Assembly: GCA_902727905.1 (NCBI GenBank)
Contig: CACVAR010000229.1
Span: 19,640 to 25,176, forward strand
Origin: an uncultured Sulfurovum sp.
GTDB lineage: Bacteria > Campylobacterota > Campylobacteria > Campylobacterales > Sulfurovaceae
Length of the DNA stretch: 5,537 nt
Reading direction: 5' to 3'
Notes under the pieces: model-generated
What the model was told of the DNA's origin: nothing
What the model saw: only the letters and a program-made list of their open reading frames with translations
Database searches by the model: none
Made by a program: the position numbers and the translations under genes
In this document: positions 1 to 5,455 of the stretch, piece by piece
How the letters are laid out: every line of letters begins with the position of its first letter
Numbering within the stretch: the first letter of the stretch is position 1

Positions 1-128
1 TCTACTTTGATTGCATCTACAATGTTAGTACTTACTTTACCTGTTCTAAGTGTTGAAAAGTCTCTTTTTAAAGCATCTATGCTTTTGCCCATTTGTTCTT
101 TGGTTTGTTCATAAATTTCATTTAACAT
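1..128 (-). CDS. frr: Ribosome recycling factor, N-terminal part (truncated by the window edge)
   Basis: Ribosome recycling factor splits post-termination ribosomes together with EF-G in the cytoplasm. Only the first 42 codons are present, and the gene continues beyond base 1. The reading frame begins MLNEIYEQTKEQMGKSID and continues with a segment containing TLRTGK and NIVDAI, which matches the first long helix of domain I and the conserved T-L-R-T-G-K turn of RRF proteins. The ATG at 126-128 is preceded by an AAGGA Shine-Dalgarno about eight bases upstream. It lies 67 nt downstream of secG on the same strand, an arrangement I recall from other Campylobacterota, so the two are probably co-transcribed through the hairpin at 165-195. 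Identification is firm despite the truncation. Confidence 0.9.
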   Translation of the reverse strand, partial: MLNEIYEQTKEQMGKSIDALKRDFSTLRTGKVSTNIVDAIKV

Positions 129-164
129 AATTGATTTTCCTTTTTGATGTTTTCAAGCGTTTAA

Positions 165-195
165 TAATAATTGAGGAGAAACTCCTCAATTATTA
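165..195 (-). terminator. Stem-loop between secG and frr (possible attenuator)
   Basis: A perfect 14-bp stem (165-178 with 182-195) closes a 3-nt loop and starts one base after the secG stop codon. The loop-proximal part is GAGGAG/CTCCTC. On the minus strand it is followed by only a broken U-run (TTAAACG), so it looks like a weak or partial terminator rather than a full one. It could lower frr transcription relative to secG or protect the 3' end of a secG-only transcript. The structure is seen directly; the role is inferred. Confidence 0.5.
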
Positions 196-498
196 CTATT
201 TTGTAGATGTATTTGTTTCTGTAGTTGGTACAGATGTTGCTGTGTTGATTGTATCAGCAACTGAGTGAGCTTTTTCTTCGTTGTATAGATAACCCATAGC
301 TAAAGTATTAAGTACAAAGAGTAGGGCTAAAGCAAATGTTGCTTTTGATAAAAAACCAGCTGGTCCTTTTGCTCCAAACATGGATTCATTACTCCCACTA
401 TAAGCACCAAGACCAATGCTTGAACTTTTTTGTAATAAGATAGTAATAACAATTAATATTGTTAAAAGAATTTGGACAACTAATAGTGTTGAAATCAT
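196..498 (-). CDS. secG: Preprotein translocase subunit SecG
   Basis: SecG is the small auxiliary subunit of the SecYEG channel in the inner membrane and stimulates SecA-driven protein export. The 100-residue product has the family layout: a membrane helix at about residues 2-22, a cytoplasmic loop with Q23-K24, G-L-G-A-Y-S-G (29-35) and F-G-A-K-G-P-A (41-47) ending in F49-L50, a second helix at about 54-71, and a polar Thr/Ser-rich tail of about 28 residues. The length is normal for Campylobacterota-type SecG. The ATG has a good GAGG Shine-Dalgarno five bases upstream. It heads a probable secG-frr unit and is divergent from bioC; the 86-nt gap contains the likely promoter at 553-558. Confidence 0.93.
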   Translation of the reverse strand: MISTLLVVQILLTILIVITILLQKSSSIGLGAYSGSNESMFGAKGPAGFLSKATFALALLFVLNTLAMGYLYNEEKAHSVADTINTATSVPTTETNTSTK

Positions 499-516
499 TT
501 TTTCCTCTTCGAATGA

Positions 517-532
517 TGAAGTATATACTTCA
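517..532. promoter_or_regulatory. 16-bp perfect palindrome in the secG-bioC divergent region
   Basis: The sequence TGAAGTATATACTTCA is a perfect 16-bp palindrome. It sits where the -35 contact of the rightward (bioC) promoter would fall, and just inside the 5' untranslated region of the leftward (secG) transcript. That placement suits an operator for a dimeric regulator acting on either or both genes. No regulator is encoded in the window and no known operator consensus is recognised, so the function is inferred. Confidence 0.4.
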
Positions 533-539
533 AATTGGG

Positions 540-545
540 TATAAT
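540..545 (+). promoter_or_regulatory. Putative -10 box of the bioC promoter
   Basis: A perfect TATAAT preceded by TTGGG lies 39 nt before the bioC ATG, putting transcription start near 552 with a leader of about 33 nt. No good -35 hexamer is visible 16-18 bp upstream, which is usual for sigma-70 promoters in Campylobacterota. It forms the left arm of the inverted repeat GGGTATAAT-N7-ATTATACCC (537-561). Confidence 0.55.
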
Positions 546-552
546 TTTGGCG

Positions 553-558
553 ATTATA
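553..558 (-). promoter_or_regulatory. Putative -10 box of the secG promoter
   Basis: On the minus strand this reads TATAAT preceded by GGG, 54 nt before the secG ATG, which gives a leader of roughly 47 nt starting near 546. It is the mirror image of the bioC -10 box and lies on the expected transcription start of bioC, so the two promoters cannot be occupied at once. No -35 hexamer is recognisable. Confidence 0.55.
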
Positions 559-584
559 CCCTAAATTAATTGAAACTGAGATAA

Positions 585-1292
585 ATGAAAGTAGTTAGAG
601 CGTTCTCCAGATTTGCCCATGAATATAACAAATATAATGTTATTCAAAAAGATGTTGCTAAAAAGTTATGTATGCTTTTAGATAAAAAATATTATAACAA
701 GGTTTTAGATGTTGGTGCAGGTGATGGTGTCATATATCAAAATATGTGCAGTCAAAATATCAAGTTTTCAAACTTTACTGCTTTAGACTTTTCAGAGGAT
801 ATGCTTTCCGTTCATGAGGATGCTATTTTCGTTGATAAAGTTTGTTTAAATTTTAATGAGGATAAACTATCTACACATTTTAATGCTAATGAATTTAGTC
901 TAGTTATTTCTTCTTCTGCTTTACAATGGAGTAATAACTTAGAACAGTTGCTAAAAGATTTATCTCTATTGGGAGGTGATCTTCTTTTTTCTTTTTTTAC
1001 TGCCAATACATTTAGAACATTGCACAATACGATAAATATTACTTCTCCTATTCTTAAACAAGAAGAAATTTTTACTGCTCTTAATAAAGTTTTTAATTAT
1101 GAATTTGAAGTTATTGAATATAAGCTAGATTTTGCTTCTGTTCATGAGATGCTTCGTTATATAAAAAAATCAGGTGTTAATGGAGGAGTAAAGCAACTCA
1201 GTTATAAAGAGATAAAGTTTTTAATGCTGGAGTATCCACTAGATTATTTGGAATTTGAAGTAATATTGGTAAAGGTAACAGGAAGAAAATAA
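585..1292 (+). CDS. bioC: BioC-type malonyl-ACP O-methyltransferase
   Basis: BioC uses S-adenosylmethionine to methylate the free carboxyl of malonyl-ACP, disguising it so that fatty acid synthesis can build the pimeloyl chain of biotin. The 235-residue cytoplasmic product has an N-terminal FSRFAHEYNKYN segment (7-18) typical of BioC, the class I methyltransferase SAM-binding motif VLDVGAGDG (40-48), an acidic ALDFSEDML strand end (66-74), the BioC-like SSALQW (110-115), and a late YIKKSGVNGG segment (192-201) matching the BioC C-terminal signature. The length is slightly below the roughly 250 residues of E. coli BioC. The start is fixed by an in-frame TAA immediately before the ATG; the Shine-Dalgarno is weak (TGAG, 4 nt away), suggesting modest translation. 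No other biotin genes are in the window. A related SAM methyltransferase of another role is the alternative. Confidence 0.78.
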   Translation: MKVVRAFSRFAHEYNKYNVIQKDVAKKLCMLLDKKYYNKVLDVGAGDGVIYQNMCSQNIKFSNFTALDFSEDMLSVHEDAIFVDKVCLNFNEDKLSTHFNANEFSLVISSSALQWSNNLEQLLKDLSLLGGDLLFSFFTANTFRTLHNTINITSPILKQEEIFTALNKVFNYEFEVIEYKLDFASVHEMLRYIKKSGVNGGVKQLSYKEIKFLMLEYPLDYLEFEVILVKVTGRK

Positions 1293-1294
1293 TT

Positions 1295-1324
1295 TGATCT
1301 TTGGAGAGTATTCTCCAAAGATCA
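1295..1324. terminator. Bidirectional terminator between bioC and the BI-1 family gene
   Basis: A perfect 13-bp stem (1295-1307 with 1312-1324), core GATCTTTGGAGA/TCTCCAAAGATC, closes a GTAT loop. It lies 2 nt after the bioC stop codon and 6 nt from the stop codon of the convergent gene. U-runs are short on both sides (ACTTTTAG rightward, AAATTATTTTC leftward). Its symmetry and position between convergent genes suggest it ends transcription from both directions. Confidence 0.7.
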
Positions 1325-1330
1325 TGACTT

Positions 1331-2029
1331 TTAGTCATCGCTCCCCATAATTCCTAATAATTGAAGAATTGCAGTAAACATATTGAAGAAGTCTAAAAAT
1401 AAAGATACAGCTGCATCTACAGGTGAGTCATACGCACCATTTGCAATGTTTTGTGTATCATAAATTGTGAACAAAGAAAATAGTAATAAAATACCAGCAG
1501 TTACAATTACATGCATAAGTGGGCTTTGTAAGATAAACATATTTACCAATGAAGCTACAAAAATTATAATCATTGTAATAAATAAAGGTTTACCCCAACT
1601 TGAAAAGTCACTTTTTGAGTTAATAGCAAATAAACTTAAAGCTCCAAAGAGAACTGATGTCATTAAAAATGCATTACCAATTAGTGCTCCATTACCTTGA
1701 CCAATAATCATCGCCAGCATTGGTACTATCATAACACCAAGTGCAAATGTAAATACAAATAGTGCTAATAAATGTAATGTTGGGTTTTTTCTTGTCATGT
1801 TAAATCCAAAGAAAACCATCAATAGAACAAATCCAAAAATAAACCACTTATAGCCAGCAATAGTAGCTGCATAAGGCATAGTCAGATAAGCACCTAGTGC
1901 TGAAGATATCATACTTGCACCAAGTAGTTGATAAGTCTGTTTCATAAATGTAACAGTTGCAGTACCTACCTCTGTTGTATACCCTGCTTCTGTAGCGTTA
2001 TTGTTATAATCTCTATCATAAAGAGCCAT
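1331..2029 (-). CDS. BAX inhibitor-1 (BI-1/YccA-YbhL) family inner-membrane protein
   Basis: The 232-residue product is a polytopic inner-membrane protein of the BI-1 (UPF0005) family. Family members studied include the Bacillus YetJ pH-sensitive calcium leak channel and the E. coli FtsH-associated protein YccA. After a polar N-terminus (1-28) there are about seven hydrophobic segments, near 31-52, 60-78, 85-108, 112-136, 148-167, 170-190 and 205-227. The family hallmarks are the I-Y-D-T-Q segment with D191 and the S-L-F-L-D-F-F-N segment with D213; these match the paired aspartates that gate YetJ. The length matches YbhL-type proteins. The ATG has an AAAGGA Shine-Dalgarno five bases upstream. 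It is convergent with bioC and has its own probable promoter at 2087-2095, so it looks monocistronic. Family assignment is strong; the physiological role is uncertain. Confidence 0.9.
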   Translation of the reverse strand: MALYDRDYNNNATEAGYTTEVGTATVTFMKQTYQLLGASMISSALGAYLTMPYAATIAGYKWFIFGFVLLMVFFGFNMTRKNPTLHLLALFVFTFALGVMIVPMLAMIIGQGNGALIGNAFLMTSVLFGALSLFAINSKSDFSSWGKPLFITMIIIFVASLVNMFILQSPLMHVIVTAGILLLFSLFTIYDTQNIANGAYDSPVDAAVSLFLDFFNMFTAILQLLGIMGSDD

Positions 2030-2086
2030 ATAAATCCTTTGAGTGTAACTTTCGAAATGTATTATTTCAAGAGTTTTAATAAATTA

Positions 2087-2095
2087 TTTATACCA
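2087..2095 (-). promoter_or_regulatory. Putative extended -10 promoter of the BI-1 family gene
   Basis: On the minus strand this reads TGGTATAAA, an extended -10 (TGn followed by TATAAA) about 57 nt before the ATG. Transcription would start near 2080 with a leader of about 50 nt. There is no convincing -35. Confidence 0.4.
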
Positions 2096-2141
2096 ATAAA
2101 TGATTGATATATCTGAGGTGAGTATATTGAGTTGATGTTTA

Positions 2142-2164
2142 AAAGAAGTTGAAAGAAGTTGAAA
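2142..2164. repeat. Tandem decamer repeat, AAAGAAGTTG twice plus AAA
   Basis: Two exact 10-bp units (2142-2151 and 2152-2161) and three bases of a third lie between the terminator of the upstream gene and the BI-1 family promoter. The period equals one helical turn. No function is assigned; it may be chance in AT-rich DNA. Confidence 0.45.
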
Positions 2165-2170
2165 TTAATG

Positions 2171-2203
2171 CAATTTCAGAAGAGAATAACTCTTCTAAAA
2201 TTG
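2171..2203 (-). terminator. Terminator hairpin of the 2221-3708 gene
   Basis: On the minus strand a 14-bp stem (2190-2203 with 2171-2184, one G-U pair as RNA) closes a 5-nt loop, 17 nt after the stop codon. The inner core is AGAAGAG/CTCTTCT. The following U content is modest (CATTAATTTC). Its sequence is unrelated to the hairpin after the second copy. Confidence 0.6.
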
Positions 2204-2220
2204 TGAAAATCTAGTACTGA

Positions 2221-3708
2221 TTAGTAAAGACCTAAAGATTGCATAGTAGCTACAGAAAGACCAGCGACAGGAAGACCTTTAGCTTTTTGGTAAGCTCTAG
2301 TAGCTGATTTTGAAGCTGAACCCCAAATACCATCAATTGGACCTTTGTAGTAACCAGCAGCTCTAAGTGCTTGTTGAACGTTGCTAATCATTTGAGAGTC
2401 CATGCTTGTTTTACAAACAATTGGAACCCATTTAGCGTAACCATCTGCGACCATTCTCTTTTTAGTTACAGTTTTGTAGGTAGCAGGGATAGCCATTCTT
2501 TTTTCACTAGCAGGTGCAATAAGTTTTTTAACTTTTACAGTTGCATACTTAGCAGGAGTAGTAATAACTTTAGTTTTTGCAGGAGTAGCTACAACTTTCT
2601 TAGAAACTTTGTTGTACTGAGCAGGAGCAGCTGTTAAACATACTTTATTACCAGTTGCTTTTGCAGATGCAGAAAGTCTTGAACCAGCAGTTGCCGTACC
2701 AGAAGCATTACCACCACCAGTAGCATTAGCTGTTGCAGCACCACCAGAGGCAGCCATACCAGTTGATAAAGCATTCGCACAGTTCGATGCACTATTTGTC
2801 CAACCATATTGACCATTAGCTACTTTTTGTGTTTTACTTACAGTTTTATAAGTAGCTGGAATTGGAATACTTCTACTTGATGCAGGAGTAACTAATTGTT
2901 GAATATTTACAGTTTTGTAAACAGGTGGCGTTGTTACTTTTCTAGTTGCAACAGGTTTAGCAACAACTTTTTTAGTTACAGTTTTATAAACAGCAGGGAT
3001 TTGTACTAAACATACAACTTCAGATTGATTACATCCTCTGTCTCCACATTTTGTTTTTTTCCACTCTGTTCTAGCAGGTGAAACCATTACTCTTTCTTTT
3101 ACATTTTTGTATTGAGCTGGAGATTTAACAAGTTTTTCTGTACCTTCAGATACAAGAATTCTTTTTGTTATAGTTTTATATTTAGCTGGAACAGCTACAA
3201 CTCTAGCACTCGCTTCAGAAGCTAAAACTTTTTCTGTAATTTTTTGGTATTTTGCTGGAGCATAACACTCATAAAAACAAGTACCTGGTTGAGCAGCACC
3301 TGTATTCATACCTGCAGACTGAGCAGCATTCATAAGTGTATGAGAAGCTTCAGGAGCATTTGTTCTTAAAGCTGTTCTCCAAGTTTTTGTAGATGGCTTA
3401 GCCATTACTCTTTCATATACAGTTTTGTATGTAGCTGGAACAGTCACAGTTCTTTGTGTACCATCGGTAACTTTGATTTTCTCTGTACCCCAACCATATT
3501 TTGCAGGAATAACTTGTACTTTTTCACTTGCTTGAGAAGCTAGTACTCTCTCTGTTGATGTAGCATATTTAGCTGGAAAGAATGCTTTTGTAAAACACTG
3601 TCCTGGTTTTGCTGGTGGTAAGTCATCACCATCTATAGCTGCTGCTTGTGCTGATGTCACTACTGCTACTGCAATAAGTGATAGTTTTAATGTTTCTTTA
3701 ATTGTCAT
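2221..3708 (-). CDS. Exported Cys/Trp-framed repeat protein with C-terminal peptidoglycan-binding domain, copy A
   Basis: I do not recognise a named gene. The 495-residue product has a Sec signal peptide (basic start, hydrophobic core at about 9-19, likely cleavage after A22), so it should act in the periplasm or cell envelope. Twelve repeats starting P-A/P-x-Y-K-T-V form four triads, with prolines at 45/68/91, 151/174/197, 238/261/284 and 362/385/408; the spacing inside each triad is exactly 23. Each triad follows a Cys (38, 144, 233, 357) and ends in Trp 19 residues after its third proline (110, 216, 303, 427). Alternating Val/Lys/Thr residues suggest short beta strands. A Gly/Ala/Asn linker spans about 312-355. 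Residues 437-495 are a PG_binding_1-type domain (VQQALRAAGYY, IDGIWG, YQKAKGLP). The protein is Lys-rich. AGGAG lies six bases before the ATG. A structural or anchoring wall role is inferred. Confidence 0.85.
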   Translation of the reverse strand: MTIKETLKLSLIAVAVVTSAQAAAIDGDDLPPAKPGQCFTKAFFPAKYATSTERVLASQASEKVQVIPAKYGWGTEKIKVTDGTQRTVTVPATYKTVYERVMAKPSTKTWRTALRTNAPEASHTLMNAAQSAGMNTGAAQPGTCFYECYAPAKYQKITEKVLASEASARVVAVPAKYKTITKRILVSEGTEKLVKSPAQYKNVKERVMVSPARTEWKKTKCGDRGCNQSEVVCLVQIPAVYKTVTKKVVAKPVATRKVTTPPVYKTVNIQQLVTPASSRSIPIPATYKTVSKTQKVANGQYGWTNSASNCANALSTGMAASGGAATANATGGGNASGTATAGSRLSASAKATGNKVCLTAAPAQYNKVSKKVVATPAKTKVITTPAKYATVKVKKLIAPASEKRMAIPATYKTVTKKRMVADGYAKWVPIVCKTSMDSQMISNVQQALRAAGYYKGPIDGIWGSASKSATRAYQKAKGLPVAGLSVATMQSLGLY

Positions 3709-3719
3709 AATATTCTCCT
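2221..3719 (-). repeat. 1,499-bp direct repeat, copy A (gene plus Shine-Dalgarno)
   Basis: By line-by-line visual comparison this segment is identical to 3885-5383. Identity starts at the stop codon and ends just beyond the AGGAG Shine-Dalgarno; the next base differs on both sides. The repeat period is 1,664 bp. No terminal inverted repeats, transposase or target duplication are visible. Confidence 0.93.
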
Positions 3720-3754
3720 ATGTATTTAAATGCAAAAAATTAACGCATGATTGG

Positions 3755-3790
3755 ATTATAAGTTAACTTATCTCATTCATAGCTTAAAAT
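3755..3790 (-). promoter_or_regulatory. Promoter of copy A
   Basis: On the minus strand a perfect TATAAT (3755-3760) lies 46 nt before the ATG. Upstream are ATGAGAT (3770-3776) and ATTTTAAG (3783-3790). The same three blocks occur at identical spacing (N6 and N9) before copy B, matching at 26 of 36 positions. No classical -35 is seen. Transcription would start near 3748. Confidence 0.65.
3758..3771. promoter_or_regulatory. 14-bp perfect palindrome overlapping the -10 of copy A
   Basis: ATAAGTTAACTTAT is perfectly self-complementary and overlaps half of the TATAAT box. A protein bound here would block RNA polymerase. The equivalent place before copy B is a T-run with no palindrome. An operator role is inferred; part of the symmetry could be chance in AT-rich DNA. 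Confidence 0.4.
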
Positions 3791-3809
3791 ATAAAAAAAT
3801 ATAAAAAAA
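3785..3809. promoter_or_regulatory. Phased A-tracts upstream of the copy A promoter
   Basis: Two exact ATAAAAAAAT decamers (3791-3800 and 3801-3810) and a shorter AAAA (3786-3789) put A-tracts one helical turn apart, about 25-50 bp upstream of the -10. Such phasing bends DNA and resembles an UP element or the periodic T-rich region reported for Campylobacter sigma-70 promoters. Confidence 0.5.
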
Positions 3810-3833
3810 TATATAAGTGAGGATTAAGGTCAC

Positions 3834-3862
3834 AAACTAAAGGAAGGTAAATCCTTTAGTTT
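3834..3862 (-). terminator. Terminator hairpin of copy B
   Basis: A perfect 11-bp stem (3834-3844 with 3852-3862), AAACTAAAGGA with its complement, closes a 7-nt loop 22 nt after the copy B stop codon. On the minus strand the 3' arm ends in TTTAGTTTG, giving a short U-rich end. It separates the two copies, so the downstream copy probably depends on its own promoter. Confidence 0.65.
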
Positions 3863-3884
3863 TAATTCAAAATTTAAATGAATT

Positions 3885-5372
3885 TTAGTAAAGACCTAAA
3901 GATTGCATAGTAGCTACAGAAAGACCAGCGACAGGAAGACCTTTAGCTTTTTGGTAAGCTCTAGTAGCTGATTTTGAAGCTGAACCCCAAATACCATCAA
4001 TTGGACCTTTGTAGTAACCAGCAGCTCTAAGTGCTTGTTGAACGTTGCTAATCATTTGAGAGTCCATGCTTGTTTTACAAACAATTGGAACCCATTTAGC
4101 GTAACCATCTGCGACCATTCTCTTTTTAGTTACAGTTTTGTAGGTAGCAGGGATAGCCATTCTTTTTTCACTAGCAGGTGCAATAAGTTTTTTAACTTTT
4201 ACAGTTGCATACTTAGCAGGAGTAGTAATAACTTTAGTTTTTGCAGGAGTAGCTACAACTTTCTTAGAAACTTTGTTGTACTGAGCAGGAGCAGCTGTTA
4301 AACATACTTTATTACCAGTTGCTTTTGCAGATGCAGAAAGTCTTGAACCAGCAGTTGCCGTACCAGAAGCATTACCACCACCAGTAGCATTAGCTGTTGC
4401 AGCACCACCAGAGGCAGCCATACCAGTTGATAAAGCATTCGCACAGTTCGATGCACTATTTGTCCAACCATATTGACCATTAGCTACTTTTTGTGTTTTA
4501 CTTACAGTTTTATAAGTAGCTGGAATTGGAATACTTCTACTTGATGCAGGAGTAACTAATTGTTGAATATTTACAGTTTTGTAAACAGGTGGCGTTGTTA
4601 CTTTTCTAGTTGCAACAGGTTTAGCAACAACTTTTTTAGTTACAGTTTTATAAACAGCAGGGATTTGTACTAAACATACAACTTCAGATTGATTACATCC
4701 TCTGTCTCCACATTTTGTTTTTTTCCACTCTGTTCTAGCAGGTGAAACCATTACTCTTTCTTTTACATTTTTGTATTGAGCTGGAGATTTAACAAGTTTT
4801 TCTGTACCTTCAGATACAAGAATTCTTTTTGTTATAGTTTTATATTTAGCTGGAACAGCTACAACTCTAGCACTCGCTTCAGAAGCTAAAACTTTTTCTG
4901 TAATTTTTTGGTATTTTGCTGGAGCATAACACTCATAAAAACAAGTACCTGGTTGAGCAGCACCTGTATTCATACCTGCAGACTGAGCAGCATTCATAAG
5001 TGTATGAGAAGCTTCAGGAGCATTTGTTCTTAAAGCTGTTCTCCAAGTTTTTGTAGATGGCTTAGCCATTACTCTTTCATATACAGTTTTGTATGTAGCT
5101 GGAACAGTCACAGTTCTTTGTGTACCATCGGTAACTTTGATTTTCTCTGTACCCCAACCATATTTTGCAGGAATAACTTGTACTTTTTCACTTGCTTGAG
5201 AAGCTAGTACTCTCTCTGTTGATGTAGCATATTTAGCTGGAAAGAATGCTTTTGTAAAACACTGTCCTGGTTTTGCTGGTGGTAAGTCATCACCATCTAT
5301 AGCTGCTGCTTGTGCTGATGTCACTACTGCTACTGCAATAAGTGATAGTTTTAATGTTTCTTTAATTGTCAT
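3885..5372 (-). CDS. Exported Cys/Trp-framed repeat protein with C-terminal peptidoglycan-binding domain, copy B
   Basis: The product is identical in all 495 residues to the protein of the downstream gene at 2221-3708, and no synonymous difference is visible, so domains and predicted role are the same: signal peptide 1-22, four triads of 23-residue repeats, a Gly/Ala/Asn linker, and a peptidoglycan-binding C-terminus. The triads fall into two pairs. Triads I and II have the Cys 7 residues before the first Pro and E-R-V-M in the third repeat. Triads III and IV have the Cys 5 residues before it and an N/D-G-containing end (NGQYGW, DGYAKW). This suggests the gene grew by internal duplication. 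This copy is first in transcription order, has its own promoter (5420-5455) and a terminator before copy A. It is complete and shows no sign of decay. Confidence 0.85.
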   Translation of the reverse strand: MTIKETLKLSLIAVAVVTSAQAAAIDGDDLPPAKPGQCFTKAFFPAKYATSTERVLASQASEKVQVIPAKYGWGTEKIKVTDGTQRTVTVPATYKTVYERVMAKPSTKTWRTALRTNAPEASHTLMNAAQSAGMNTGAAQPGTCFYECYAPAKYQKITEKVLASEASARVVAVPAKYKTITKRILVSEGTEKLVKSPAQYKNVKERVMVSPARTEWKKTKCGDRGCNQSEVVCLVQIPAVYKTVTKKVVAKPVATRKVTTPPVYKTVNIQQLVTPASSRSIPIPATYKTVSKTQKVANGQYGWTNSASNCANALSTGMAASGGAATANATGGGNASGTATAGSRLSASAKATGNKVCLTAAPAQYNKVSKKVVATPAKTKVITTPAKYATVKVKKLIAPASEKRMAIPATYKTVTKKRMVADGYAKWVPIVCKTSMDSQMISNVQQALRAAGYYKGPIDGIWGSASKSATRAYQKAKGLPVAGLSVATMQSLGLY

Positions 5373-5383
5373 AATATTCTCCT
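3885..5383 (-). repeat. 1,499-bp direct repeat, copy B (gene plus Shine-Dalgarno)
   Basis: Second member of the identical pair with 2221-3719. The bases just outside differ from copy A (T instead of A on both sides), so the identity is confined to the coding sequence and ribosome-binding site and does not include the terminator or promoter. Confidence 0.93.
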
Positions 5384-5419
5384 TTTTTAATTGACATGTT
5401 AAATTGATTAATCCTTTAA

Positions 5420-5455
5420 ATTATAAAAAAAAGAATCTCATCTACACCTTAAAAT
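5420..5455 (-). promoter_or_regulatory. Promoter of copy B
   Basis: On the minus strand a perfect TATAAT (5420-5425) lies 47 nt before the ATG and is preceded by a T-run. ATGAGAT (5435-5441) and ATTTTAAG (5448-5455) are at the same spacing as in the copy A promoter. The copy A palindrome and strict A-tract phasing are absent. Transcription would start near 5413. Confidence 0.6.

Noticed and set aside
812..1027. 71-codon minus-strand reading frame
   Set aside because: Antisense to bioC, low-complexity translation, and no recognisable family; the opposite strand carries a clear methyltransferase.
1467..1700. 77-codon plus-strand reading frame
   Set aside because: Antisense shadow of the BI-1 family gene, whose membrane topology and conserved aspartates are clear.
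2054..2068. GAAAT-N5-ATTTC inverted repeat in the BI-1 family leader
   Set aside because: Only five pairs in AT-rich DNA; easily chance.
2043..2072. TTGAAA-N17-TACACT as the BI-1 family promoter
   Set aside because: The -10 would abut the Shine-Dalgarno, so the transcript would start within or after the ribosome-binding site. The extended -10 at 2087-2095 fits better.
2371..2816. 88-codon plus and 60-codon minus frames, repeated at 4035-4480
   Set aside because: Alternative frames of the repeat protein. They occur twice only because the underlying DNA is duplicated; their Ser/Phe- and Val/Leu-rich translations reflect the repetitive codons of the real gene.
2221..5383. Insertion sequence or transposon as the source of the 1.5-kb repeat
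   Set aside because: No transposase, terminal inverted repeats or target-site duplication. The repeat ends coincide with gene ends, and each copy has its own promoter and terminator.
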